Assembly (NCBI RefSeq): GCF_001949145.1
Contig: NW_019091461.1
Location: forward strand, 62,001-126,000
Origin: Acanthaster planci
Lineage: Eukaryota > Echinodermata > Asteroidea > Valvatida > Acanthasteridae
Direction of reading: 5' to 3'
DNA length: 64,000 nucleotides
This document shows, piece by piece, positions 40,401 to 49,996 of this stretch; position 1 is the stretch's first letter; each line of letters begins with the position of its first letter. The notes under the pieces are model-generated. The model had not been told where the DNA came from, made no database searches, and was given only the letters and a program-made list of their open reading frames with translations. The position numbers and the translations under genes are program-made.

Positions 40401-40861
40401 CTGATTCTCTGTCAAGTGATGTCAGATTCCAGGATACCACCAACATCACACGAACCCAGCTTCTCTGATCATTTCTGTACCTTTGATTACCTGGGACTTT
40501 ATTGTCATATCTCAGATTCCATGATCATCGGATATCCTATCTATATTCCTATATTTACTGCCTGTACACTTGCTGGACTTGAACAGACACAAGCATAATT
40601 GTATTCTCTGGTTTTGAACTGAAAGCTATTTCAAATGGGAATTGCGATCTCCACCTTGGTTGATAAATTACTTCAGATTTCGCCTTTACCATGCAGAGAG
40701 ATGTTAAGGAATTGTGTTGATTTCATCTGCGGTTTTACCATTACAAGCAACATGTATTGTTTTAATACAATATATTGCTCCATTTGAAATCAAAAAAGCT
40801 ACACAAACAGAAAGCTTCTACACAATAAATGGCAGTATTACTAAGTTAACATACCTGACAT
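34466..40861 (-). CDS. CNBP-like CCHC zinc-knuckle protein B
   Basis: Six coding exons: 40855-40861 (7 bases, ATGTCAG), 40123-40200, 39199-39501, 37396-37479, 36254-36335 and 34466-34511, totalling 200 codons (199 residues). Eight CX2CX4HX4C knuckles: CYKCGKPGHFARDC, CYNCGKSGHISRQC, CYNCSQMGHISRDC, CYSCGKKGHLARDC after a poly-Gly run, CYNCGEVGHIRSEC, CYKCNKRGHIARDC, CYACNKLGHLARDC and CYRCGKRGHFARDC. The protein ends DNE right after knuckle 8. Most introns are phase 1; the last is phase 2 and splits knuckle 8 inside its CX2C, as in gene A. The compact layout resembles invertebrate CNBP and unicellular poly-zinc-finger proteins. Expected role: single-stranded DNA/RNA binding. It lies on the same strand as gene A, 5 kb upstream of it, so tandem duplication is likely. 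Introns hold a repeat present twice. Confidence 0.9.
34565..34715. repeat. GACTCAAGT/AGTC-rich low-complexity repeat
   Basis: Many interleaved copies of GAGTCAAGTC, GACTCAAGT and GAGTTGAGTC in CNBP-like B intron 5. A similar AAGTCA-rich tract is at 60590-60935 in NDUFA5. Confidence 0.6.
34917..35568 (+). repeat. interspersed repeat, copy 1 (CNBP-like B intron 5)
   Basis: Matches 37896-38426 over most of its length with drift. Shared blocks include GGGACAAAAGCACTCCAG (other copy GGATAAAAGTGCTCCAG), AGGAAGTTACACAACACC, GAATTTTTGAAGAATTTTG and CACCCGGCA near the right end. Neither copy encodes a recognisable protein. Confidence 0.6.
37896..38426 (+). repeat. interspersed repeat, copy 2 (CNBP-like B intron 3)
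   Basis: Diverged direct copy of 34917-35568 in the same orientation: AGGAAATTACACAACACC, AGTCATTCGTGTGGGTGTA, TTTTTAAAGAATTTTG and CACCCGGCAGCATGTGGTCA. The two copies lie in different introns of one gene. Target-site duplications were not identified. Confidence 0.6.
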
Positions 40862-42235
40862 GTTGCTTCTCTCACAACTTGGCCTTAGAAAACCTACTGT
40901 GGAGAAATGCGACAGACTTTTTTGAGTGAATAAAGAATTCTGTTGTCAACTCACATGCAGGCCTACATAGCTTTACTTCAATATTTTTATCAGGGACATG
41001 CATACATAAATGAGGGAACAAGCTGCTCATTTGGGATCTCATTTCCAAAGTGTAATTACAATTTATTTTTAAATTGTGATTAAAATTTGTCTTTTTCGAC
41101 AGGCAGTAGTTCCTCTGTACAATTTCCAATTTCAAGTGAAGCCAGTATTCAATTTCATTAAATGTGGCACTTTACACTTTTTTCAGTCAAAATCCACACT
41201 CATTTTTGGGAAGGCAAAAAAATGATTTCCCCTAAAAATGATCAGTTTACTTTGCATTTAACGTGTACATCCCTTCTTCAAATCAATTTTCTTTGCTGAA
41301 AGAGTTCCACATACGGACGCCACTTGACACCCCATGCACAAAGTACTATGAGACTAGTTTGAAAAAATCTAAGTAAGTGTTTTCTGAGTGAACGACTTGG
41401 TTTTTTCCCTCCTAAATTAAGCTTTTCTGGACATGTTTTGCTTTCTGAAGGCTGTCACTGTGGGGAATAATTACTAGCGGCCGCATGTGGACATCTTCCC
41501 CAAAACAGAAAAAAATGTGAAAAATCTCCCTAGGCCTATCAACATTTCCCAGCTAGGCCTACATGAGCTAAGCCTAAATCTGATTTGTAAGAACAATTTA
41601 TCACTTTAAATGGCAGAGAAAACCACTGCCACCGACTGCAGGGCAAATTAATAATGTCCGTGAGTGGAACTTTTCCCATGGCGTGACTCGACCATCCTCT
41701 TGACTTGACCATGTCGACGGACGCATTCTGCATGTTCTATGCATGGACATGACGGACGTGGCACAGGCTTATGCAGCAGGCGCAGGCATGACAGTGAACG
41801 CCAGATCTCTCAATGCCATAATTTATTAGCAAAATGTAACTTGACCAACAGATTCCAAATCTATTTACGACCAAGGAATTCTCCACACCATGAGCTTAAA
41901 TTGGATTTAAGATGCCCATCATTTAGGTGACAATATCGAACATACCTCAACTCAAAACAGCCGCGTAAAGTAGTCGTTGTAACCACACTATAATTTAATA
42001 TACCCACCGTCACACACGCATCACCGATATGCGATCGACGCCTGGCACTACCGTGTGTGAATGACGCGCATAAAAAGCACGTGGCATAGCCATATTTAAT
42101 CTGGATGACGAAAGCAACTGGTCCTTCGGTAACGTTGTGCTGAGACGGGGACCAGGTAAAGACTAGTACGGAAGCTCCAGAGAGGCACGATTATTGCGGG
42201 TGAGAAAAATTTAATTTTCAAGACATCTGCACTTC

Positions 42236-42300
42236 CTACCTCTATGATAATAGTAAGCAGGAGGTCGCGGGTTCGAGTCCCACCCGAGTAAGCTTGGAAA
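42236..42300 (+). repeat. tRNA-like B-box fragment (SINE remnant)
   Basis: GTCGCGGGTTCGAGTCCCACCC is a perfect T-arm/B-box sequence. No matching D-arm or acceptor stem was found upstream, so it is not an intact tRNA. Confidence 0.45.
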
Positions 42301-42995
42301 GTTTTTCGCAAGCTCTTGGACAGCACTGAGTATACAGTGTATATAAATATATACATTGGGTAAGGGTAAAAAAAAGTAATATAAAAAAATTCAAGTTGAA
42401 ATGAAAAAAAATACATTCACAGAAGGTATTCACAATTGATTTTAAATGTCTCAGTTGTTATACCAGCAGTTCATTACTTTTTTATTAAATATCTAACGAA
42501 TAATGGGTTTGAAATAGTAAGAGTTTCAGATGAATCGTAACCAGCCATGTTTTTTGTCAGACATGGAAAAAAGAAATAAGAATTATAACCAAACTAAAGA
42601 ATTTTTCCAATTCTACGCATTTTGCCTTTTACTTTTCAATTAGCATACTAATCTGATAACGGAGCGCTTTAAATGAAGAATACTGAAGCTGCCTCAGCAA
42701 AGTTACTCTTTATTGCAGACTGCACTGATGCACAGTGTACATGTAACTGAAACTCTAAGGTTGGCAAGTGCAGTAGCTAGTTCCGCTTTCCTCATTTTAT
42801 TAAGGGATTTTCTAAATAAAAAAGTAAAAAAAAATCTTGGAATATCTTGAATTGTTTCCTAGAATAACTGCAACTTAAATTCATCATGCTTAATTGTCCT
42901 AACACTTTAATTAAAATGGAAATTTGTGTCCATTTTCCGTATTGAGTTACACTTTATATGGTTTCCGGCAGTTCAGTACCTGTTAAAGTTATATA

Positions 42996-43003
42996 GCGCC
43001 CTC
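42996..43003 (+). promoter_or_regulatory. GCGCCCTC motif upstream of MRPL42
   Basis: About 100 bases before the MRPL42 ATG; same core as the other promoter-proximal sites. The start codon itself sits in AAGATGGCGG, a YY1-type site common at translation starts of housekeeping genes. Confidence 0.35.
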
Positions 43004-43100
43004 AGTCGACCATCGCATAGCATATGTATGGGGAACCAGTTTGTAAAATAAAAGATATTCCAATGGTGTGCAAAATTGAACACCAACTAAAATTATCAAG

Positions 43101-46100
43101 ATGGCGGGGCACATTGGACGACAACTTTTGCAGGCACGACAGTCGTACGCATCGCTTGTTATCATTATAAAACGCCTTAATATACTTCCGCTTGGTAAGA
43201 AGAAAAGACAAAAAGTTTGTGAATAATGTTATAGATCGAAGGAGGCGAAATCGCACTCGCATGTTATAAAGTGCATCCGTCGGTGGGACCAGTTAACCAC
43301 TGCTCCACTGTTAAGTGTTAACCTTGTTACCTTAACCTTGTTCCACTGAGTGGAGTAGTGTTTGTATTCCTCTTTTTCGATTTTGGACGGGATCGTCATA
43401 CTAACTTCCACGACTTTACATATAGTAAAGTGACAATGGTTCTCAAAAATTCCAAAGACTCACCCAAAATACTTTTTCATGCCCAAAATACCTTTTCATG
43501 CCCAAAATACCTTTTCACCACCTACTGGCATGACTGGCTTTCTTAAATGCCAAAGGAAAACTGTTGGGGTTTTAGTGATATTTCAGACTTTAAAATCTGT
43601 CAAAATCCAACCGCTTTCACTTGACTCACGCATGACACTTAAACTCTTCACTGCCTCCTCCCATTCATATTTGCGCGTCTATATTTTTCTGGCGCAATAA
43701 CTCTAGCACACAACATGAATATTATATCGGCCTATACTAGCTCCTATCATTTCTTTGTTGTTTTCCTTTCATCTGAAAACTGAGCTGTGATTAATCACTG
43801 AAACAGAAGTAAACTGGGCCAATCATAGCTTGGCTTCCATCTGCGGGTGACATAAAACAGCAAAGAAAAGATAGGAGCTGGGTTACAATTAGTTTAGTCG
43901 TCATGTTGCTGACAATGATCAAGAGAATGCATGTTGGCAATTTTCTGTGGCATGGATGGGCCAAATACTTAAAAGTTCCACCATTTTTAATGAGATATAA
44001 GGTGAATAAACTTCCTCAAAAGACATCTAACCTCACCAAGAAGGGGTGTATGAAATTTTGTTTCACAAATATCTGTGATGGCAGAGTAAATTGGCACAAT
44101 AAACCTTTTTGAAATTCGCAGTGCATTATGACAAACAAGCACTACATTTTATGCACAGCCCATGGGTGAAGTCACTGAAGTGTACCTGCAAAATGTTAAT
44201 CCGTTTCCATTTAATTTATACTCGCAGTACTAGAGGACACTCGCCCCTGCAAATGACGACCAATGTAATTTTGGTTCTTTAATATCAAGCTGTACCAACA
44301 TCACTTGACAGAGGAATTTATGACAAATATTAGGCTTCAATGCAATGCAATTTGATGCAATCAGCTGCCCCATTGAAACAAGATGATCCTTAAATAGCCG
44401 CAGATGTTTTCCCCCTTTTTTTATTTCAGAGAGGGCAGGATGCAGACAGTTCTTCAGTTCCAGATCAATACAGAATGATGGGTAAGATGAAATGACGTCA
44501 TGCGTTCTCCATGAAAGCTACAAAATATGTGTCAAGGCTATTTTCTGTTTTGTCTGCCTTAAAACTTGATTTGGCACTAATGATAGGCATTTCTTCAAAA
44601 TTAAAAGAGCTATTTAAAATACATGTACCATTATGATTTGACAAGAGATTGTCCTCCACACAGCTGACACAGATCACCGTCACCACTTCCTGAAGTGAAA
44701 ACTGCAAGGTGCTTTTCAAACCTCTGTTTATAGGGAACAGTGAGATCAATGGTACAAATTTGATTCGGCTTTAAACAGGTGAAAAATATGATCTAGAAGT
44801 GATGGCGCAGAGGTGGGTCTCAGAGCTGATAGCTAACCCTAACCCTCCTCAATCCTTAACCTGTTGGAGGATTGAGGAGGGTTAGGGTTAATGAATTTAT
44901 ACAGTTCAGGACTTGGATGTTGTATTTGATCCAAACTGCTTAAGCATAGTAGCTATGGAGGTTTCCCAATCTGCTAAAATCCAACAATTTGGAGGAAATT
45001 TCTGGTACTCTCTGTGGAGGCAAACTGTAAACTGTATCACATGCTATGATGACTAGTAGTGGTTGGTCTGGAATCTATTCAAATCCATCAAAACAAGGTG
45101 TTTAATTTCAGATGATTTGGGGCTGGTGCTAGTTAAAAGTCTTCAAATGCAATAATTACTATGATAGCGCACGTGGTATTGATTTAGCAATGCATCAGGC
45201 AAATGGAACAAGTGGACAGATAGTTGGTACCACTTCGGGATTTGTAGTCAGATTATACCTGAACTCTCACCAGTCCTACCAAGTTCACCCAAAGGGTTTT
45301 GGGGGATTTTGCAGGATGTAGGAAGGTGCAGCGCACCAACTTGTGCAGATATGTCATTTTGGGGCTTCATGTCCTCTGGAAATTGGCAGCAAAGTGTGGC
45401 ACAAGATTCTTGCTTGGTGCATGGTTTGAAGGAGGAAAAACAGGCTCAAGGTTTGCAGACAATTCTCTCAATTTCCAGCAGTCAAACTATGGTGGAAACA
45501 GCTGACGGCAACACAATCGTCTGTTATCATCCCACAGAGCCCTTTCCATATGAAAACACAAAGGTACGCCAGTCAACAATTCTTACTGGTAACTACTTCT
45601 GCTAAACATTTTTTTTAATTAGTTGGCTTTTTAAATAGTTTTGATTTCATTCTATACAACAAGCTGCTTGGCGGGGGTATTATATTTTCTAACCAAACTA
45701 AATATGAAAAATATGTCAAAGTCTGTAGCATTTGCAGTTTCAACCATTTTTACAGATCATCAAGTCATGTGTGTTTCACCCATAAAATAAACTCACTCTG
45801 TCTTTGATTTGCAGCCAATGCCAAGACCAGACCCCTCCAAACCAGAGGTAAGGTTACTCAGTACTGAACATTCTTCCCGTAGGTGCGGATCAGTTGGATG
45901 TTAAGAACTAAAGTCATTTTTTTCCAGTGTGCTGAGAATCAAGTTCTTGAATCCTTAGTTGAATAAAAGAGCCACCAATGTAGGGCTGGAGAGCTCAGTC
46001 TGTAGAGCACTTGTACAATGTTCCGGAAGTTGCAAGTATTCAAATCCTGCTCCGGTCAATTTTTTTGTGAGCTTTATTTTTAGATTGATTAACACTGCCT

Positions 46101-46970
46101 CCTTTTTTGGCTGTTTGCTGATCAATTTAGGTTCTGTGAGCTGTACCGGTTTACTTCTGTTGTTTACGTGACGCGACGTTTTGCTAGTTGCAACAGATAA
46201 AATGCCTTGTGATAGCTGTACTGTGACTTATTTTGCTTCTGTGTTGGTTGATAATCACCAATAATGTTAGTTTTAAAAAAGCAGCGCTTAAACCTTGATT
46301 TCTGGACATTTTAAGTTAGATTAAGGATTTTTTCAAAGAAGCTGAGGTTTGAGAATTCAGGATTTCTCAGGTTTCAATCCAATGTGTAATCAACTAGCTA
46401 CCATTCTGGAAAACTAACTGCAAAAGTTATTTGGATCCTATTTGTTGGACTGTACTTAAAATGAGTTGATTTTTTTGAATTTTTCTTTAAGATCTCTCTC
46501 AAGAATACATGAAAAGGCAAAAGATTCAAATTTTCCAATTACTTCCACCTCAGGAGGCAGTCGATTCAATCCTAAAGATGAAATTTGGCCATGAGAGTTT
46601 CGAGAAAGAGAGACGAGGACCAAATGTGCACGAGTTGGCAAAGATGTTCTACACAACCAAGCACAGATGGTATCCACTGTAAGTCACCTAACATTGGGAC
46701 ATTATAAATTTTGGACTGTCCAAAGTCAAGCTGATAGGCTGTCGTTAACCTTGATGTTACCCTACTCGGTCCTAGTTTCTTTTATTGGGAAATGTTTTAA
46801 TCCTACATATCATAATCAGAGCTATTGCATCGGGCAGTTTGCCTCACAAGGACATGTTCACACCCACCTGTGACAAACTGCCAACTTGAGTTGTTGTATT
46901 TATTCACAGGGGAATTCGGAGAAGAAACAAAGTTGCCAGAAATCCACCTAGAGACAGACCCTACCTCTGA
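43101..46970 (+). CDS. MRPL42: mitochondrial ribosomal protein L42 (mL42)
   Basis: Six exons: 43101-43194, 44430-44481, 45479-45563, 45815-45847, 46554-46678 and 46910-46970, totalling 150 codons (149 residues; human has 142). The first 45 or so residues (MAGHIGRQLLQARQSY..., then RQFFSSRSIQN) are basic, Ser-rich and poor in acids, a typical mitochondrial import signal. The mature part has ADGNTIVCYHPTEPFPYENT, KPMPRPDPSKPE, MFYTTKHRWYPLG and a basic end with NPPRDRPYL, matching human mL42 blocks TIVCYHP, YEHTKPIPRPDP and FTTKHRWYPHG. It is a large-subunit mitoribosome component. The exon 3 acceptor was chosen at 45479 (TTCTCTCAATTTCCAG): it restores the frame, whereas the earlier CAG at 45314 would bring in a stop. 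Likely poly(A) signal at 47553-47558. Confidence 0.92.
44833..44891. mobile_element. 59-bp near-perfect palindromic TTAA-type miniature element
   Basis: The left arm TAACCCTAACCCTCCTCAAT and right arm ATTGAGGAGGGTTAGGGTTA are perfect complements (continuing a few bases inward) around a loop of about 10 bases. The right flank is TTAA; the left is CTAA. It is a minimal member of the CCCTAAC-ended family, in MRPL42 intron 2. Confidence 0.6.
45984..46057 (+). pseudogene. tRNA-like sequence followed by T-run (tRNA-derived SINE head or tRNA pseudogene)
   Basis: GGCTGGA at the start can pair with TCCGGTC at the end. GAGCTCAGTCTGTAGAGC is a good A-box/D-arm, and GTATTCAAATCC is a damaged B-box (TTCAAATCC for TTCGAATCC). 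The anticodon stem is not convincing. A run of seven T follows. It lies in MRPL42 intron 4. Confidence 0.5.
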
Positions 46971-48034
46971 TGTTAGTTCTGCCAGAACACCAGTTGAATT
47001 TTTAAAAAATTGCAAAAAAAAGATAGCAGGGGTGCAAAAGCATTCCGATTCGGTGGATACCAGGCACAGAGAGACAGTGGCATTTGGTCTTGCATTTACT
47101 GGCCCAGATGAAAATACCAAAAAGTTGGACAATTTATCAGTGGTTTCAGGAGTCAATTTTTAGAGAAGGGGTAAATATCATTTTTGAGACCAAGTCCCAC
47201 TGTGGTAGATTACAAAGTCGAGAACACGGCACAAATTCCAAAGGTGATGGGCTGGAGAGCACACTGAAGAACCTCGGAAGATTGCGAATTCTAGACACAA
47301 TTAACAAAGTGAAGGGTGACAAAGGAATACTTTTGTTCCATTCATTTGAATAGCTTGTGAATTAGGTAGGACATCTTGTGTTGGGCGTGTGATGGTCCAA
47401 GAGGTTTTAACTACAATCAGCCAGGTTATTTTTGAATTTTTTCCCCCTGTATTTGCCTGTACAGTTTAAAACCACACTTGCTGACAAGGGAAAAAATGAT
47501 GTACATTTCTAGTGAAGAAGGAATTTTAAACAAGAAAAGATTAGTTCAGCAGAATAAATTGAAACCAGAAGAAACTGTGTAAGTTTCTTTGTTTTGTCCG
47601 TCTTTTGTAGTGTGTCTAACATTAACAACGCTCAGTTCCAAATACCTTTTTTCTCCTTGGAGGGAAAGGCAGTTTTCACGGAGTTCACCCGTTTGCATCC
47701 TAACTTCTTGTTTTAACTTTTAACCGTTGTGGAATTTCAGCAGGAAGTGTTTGCTTTCTGCCCCTGCTTTCTGATATTGAATATTACTTGGCTGTGTCCA
47801 GTTGAATGTGGCTTGAGATTACGCATGAACCTTTGGTAATGATCTTTAGGCACAGGTACACTATCGGGCTTCCGCCTTATGCAGATAGGACTCTGCAGAG
47901 CATTGTGTTAAACCATAAGGCAAGGAAGAGATGGGTTGGGGGGTTGGATGTGTTATAATCAGTCTGAATGCCTTTGTTCTGTTTAGTCCCGGAGGGGTGG
48001 GAGCAAGAAAACTAACGGAAATTTTCCCGTAGGG

Positions 48035-48047
48035 CAACAGAGGGCGC
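48035..48047 (+). promoter_or_regulatory. CAACAGAGGGCGC motif, CTCF-core-like
   Basis: Identical to 3674-3686. It lies in the most CpG-rich stretch of the spacer, about 370 bases before the proposed leader-exon donor of the SH2-domain gene. Confidence 0.35.
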
Positions 48048-48289
48048 TTGACACGCCGCCTGCGTCTGTGCGAGTGCTTGCAGCAGCTTGAGCCGTACGC
48101 GTAGTTCCGATATGCAATCCGACCGGCCTCTTTTTTGATAAAATGCGTTTCCATCCAGTGCGTGCGCCCGGTGTCCGCACGTGTAGTGACATTCCGTAAT
48201 CGGATGCGTATACGGAACGGACCAAAAATCGTACATGGAACGGCGCCCTTCAAAACCAGGAAGTAGTCGACCGCCGTCGTCCGTCGTCA

Positions 48290-48408
48290 TATTTCCAAAG
48301 TTGTAAAGAGTGTTGGGAATTACGGCAGATCCTGGACAGTAACGCTGGACGCAGAGCATCTTATTTTATCGTGCATCTACCCGTTTTCAGATGCAACCTT
48401 GGATGCAG
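48290..48408 (+). other. possible 5' non-coding exon of the SH2-domain gene
   Basis: GATGCAG|GTATGA at 48408/48409 is a good donor downstream of CpG-rich sequence. The next strong plus-strand acceptor is TTCTGCCCTTCAG just before 49760, in frame to nothing coding. A leader exon spliced to 49760-50167 is plausible. The left end is a guess. Confidence 0.3.
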
Positions 48409-49996
48409 GTATGAATCTTGCTTTCCATGTGTTTCTAACGTGAGGCATGCTACATTCTACAGAACCCGTTTATGCCAATACAATAGCCCCGGCTCTCATC
48501 CGTTATTGAGTATGAGAGCTCGCATTTAATAACAATTCCCTTCATCATGCTCATGTTCTTTTGGCAATCCTCAGTACCTCTTCTCTGTTTTCAGGATACC
48601 TAATAGATTTTAACCTTTTAAGGTGTGTATCACTCCAATATTATCTTTGTAAATTGTGGGCTTATCCTCGGCAAGTGAAGGCATGTTAGGGGATCATTTT
48701 GGGGAGGAGGTCGTCAACATGGTCAAAGACCATAAAGACAAACATCACGCTCACTAGTCACAGTCAAGAATGCCTTTGTTTATCTTGAGTCTAACTTGCC
48801 TACACTCCAATTATCATTTGTTTTGCATAATGTACATGTTAAAACAACATAAAGGTATACACGTGTGCTTCAGAGGAATTTTGCTGAGGATTTGAAATAT
48901 TTCACATTGTTACTACTTATAGAAAACGTGCTGAAATACAATGTATGTTATTGCTTGCACATTGTATTTCAAGTACATGTGCATTATTAAGAAGTTCATC
49001 TTATCGCAACATGCATGCTAATTCAAAAATCTCACGCTTAGGATGTCATCAATGTTTGTCCACTTCGGGAAATGAAAAGTTAGCACTCACAGCTCTACCG
49101 ATAGTAACATAATGTACCTTTAGCTCTGTAATTTAGATCCAGTCAGTTTTACATTCTTTACTGTACAGCACAGAATTCAACAAAGTGCCAAAATGATGAT
49201 AACGACTTGACATATCCAGACATTTCCATATCCAGATATCACTTGATGCCCTGTGCACAAACCCTGTGAGACTGGTCTGCAAAATTCCAACTTTGTTTGC
49301 TAATTCAGTATTTATAAGGCACACATTATCTAACAGTATCTGTCATTCAAAAGTAATAAAATGTTGATCATTATCCCATCTCACTGGGCTCACAATTACA
49401 CCTGAGCATTCCCGAGACCATCTCAGCTCCCTGTGGGGTGTACAAGCACGATGCTGCAATGTCCAGTGCCAACGGCTACTCACAATGATCATAATCATCC
49501 CTCGAAGGCATCCATTCACTCCACTTATGGAGAACGGCACCACAAACCCTACACCATGAGGTCACATGTCCCCATGTGTACTGTTACTTTTTGACCTTGT
49601 TTGTTTTTTTTGCATGACTCATGACATGTCTATTCTTCGAAGTGTTATTTTCAACAGTTTTGTAGCTACAAGGAAATGTCCTTCATTGACCTGAATGGTA
49701 AGTAAAGGCACCGGTATTCTAAGACTGGCTGAAATAACAAATTTTTTTCTGCCCTTCAGGCTTGACGTATATCCTGAGGGAGGAAACTGTCGAGGTATCG
49801 CCCGGTTTATCGATCTCCTGAAAAAGGGCCAGGTTGTTTGTTCATCTCACGTAACGCAGCATCACATTGTCCTGTTCGGGCTAACTCCTGTACATGCCAG
49901 GAAACAGTTACTGATGTGCTAAAAATAGAGTTCACTGGAATTCCCCACCATTTGGTCCGTCGTATAAAGTGATGGACAGAAGTTCAGAGTTGGACA

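Larger units (their letters stand above)
40862..43100. other. divergent spacer between CNBP-like B and MRPL42
   Basis: The two genes are head-to-head with 2.2 kb between coding starts. It includes a tRNA-like SINE fragment (42236-42300) and the MRPL42 upstream motif. A non-coding first exon of CNBP-like B is expected near 41900-42100, but I cannot place it. Confidence 0.45.
46971..49759. other. MRPL42 3' flank and SH2-gene promoter region
   Basis: The left part should be MRPL42 3' UTR to about 47580. A CpG-richer stretch, 47980-48410, carries the CAACAGAGGGCGC motif and ends in a donor-like GCAG|GTATGA. The remainder to 49759 is AT-rich and presumably the first intron of the SH2-domain gene. 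Confidence 0.4.

Noticed and set aside
44820-44895. Telomere-like CCCTAACCCT sequence
   Set aside because: Only about one and a half hexamer units, present as inverted ends of a small element rather than a tandem array.
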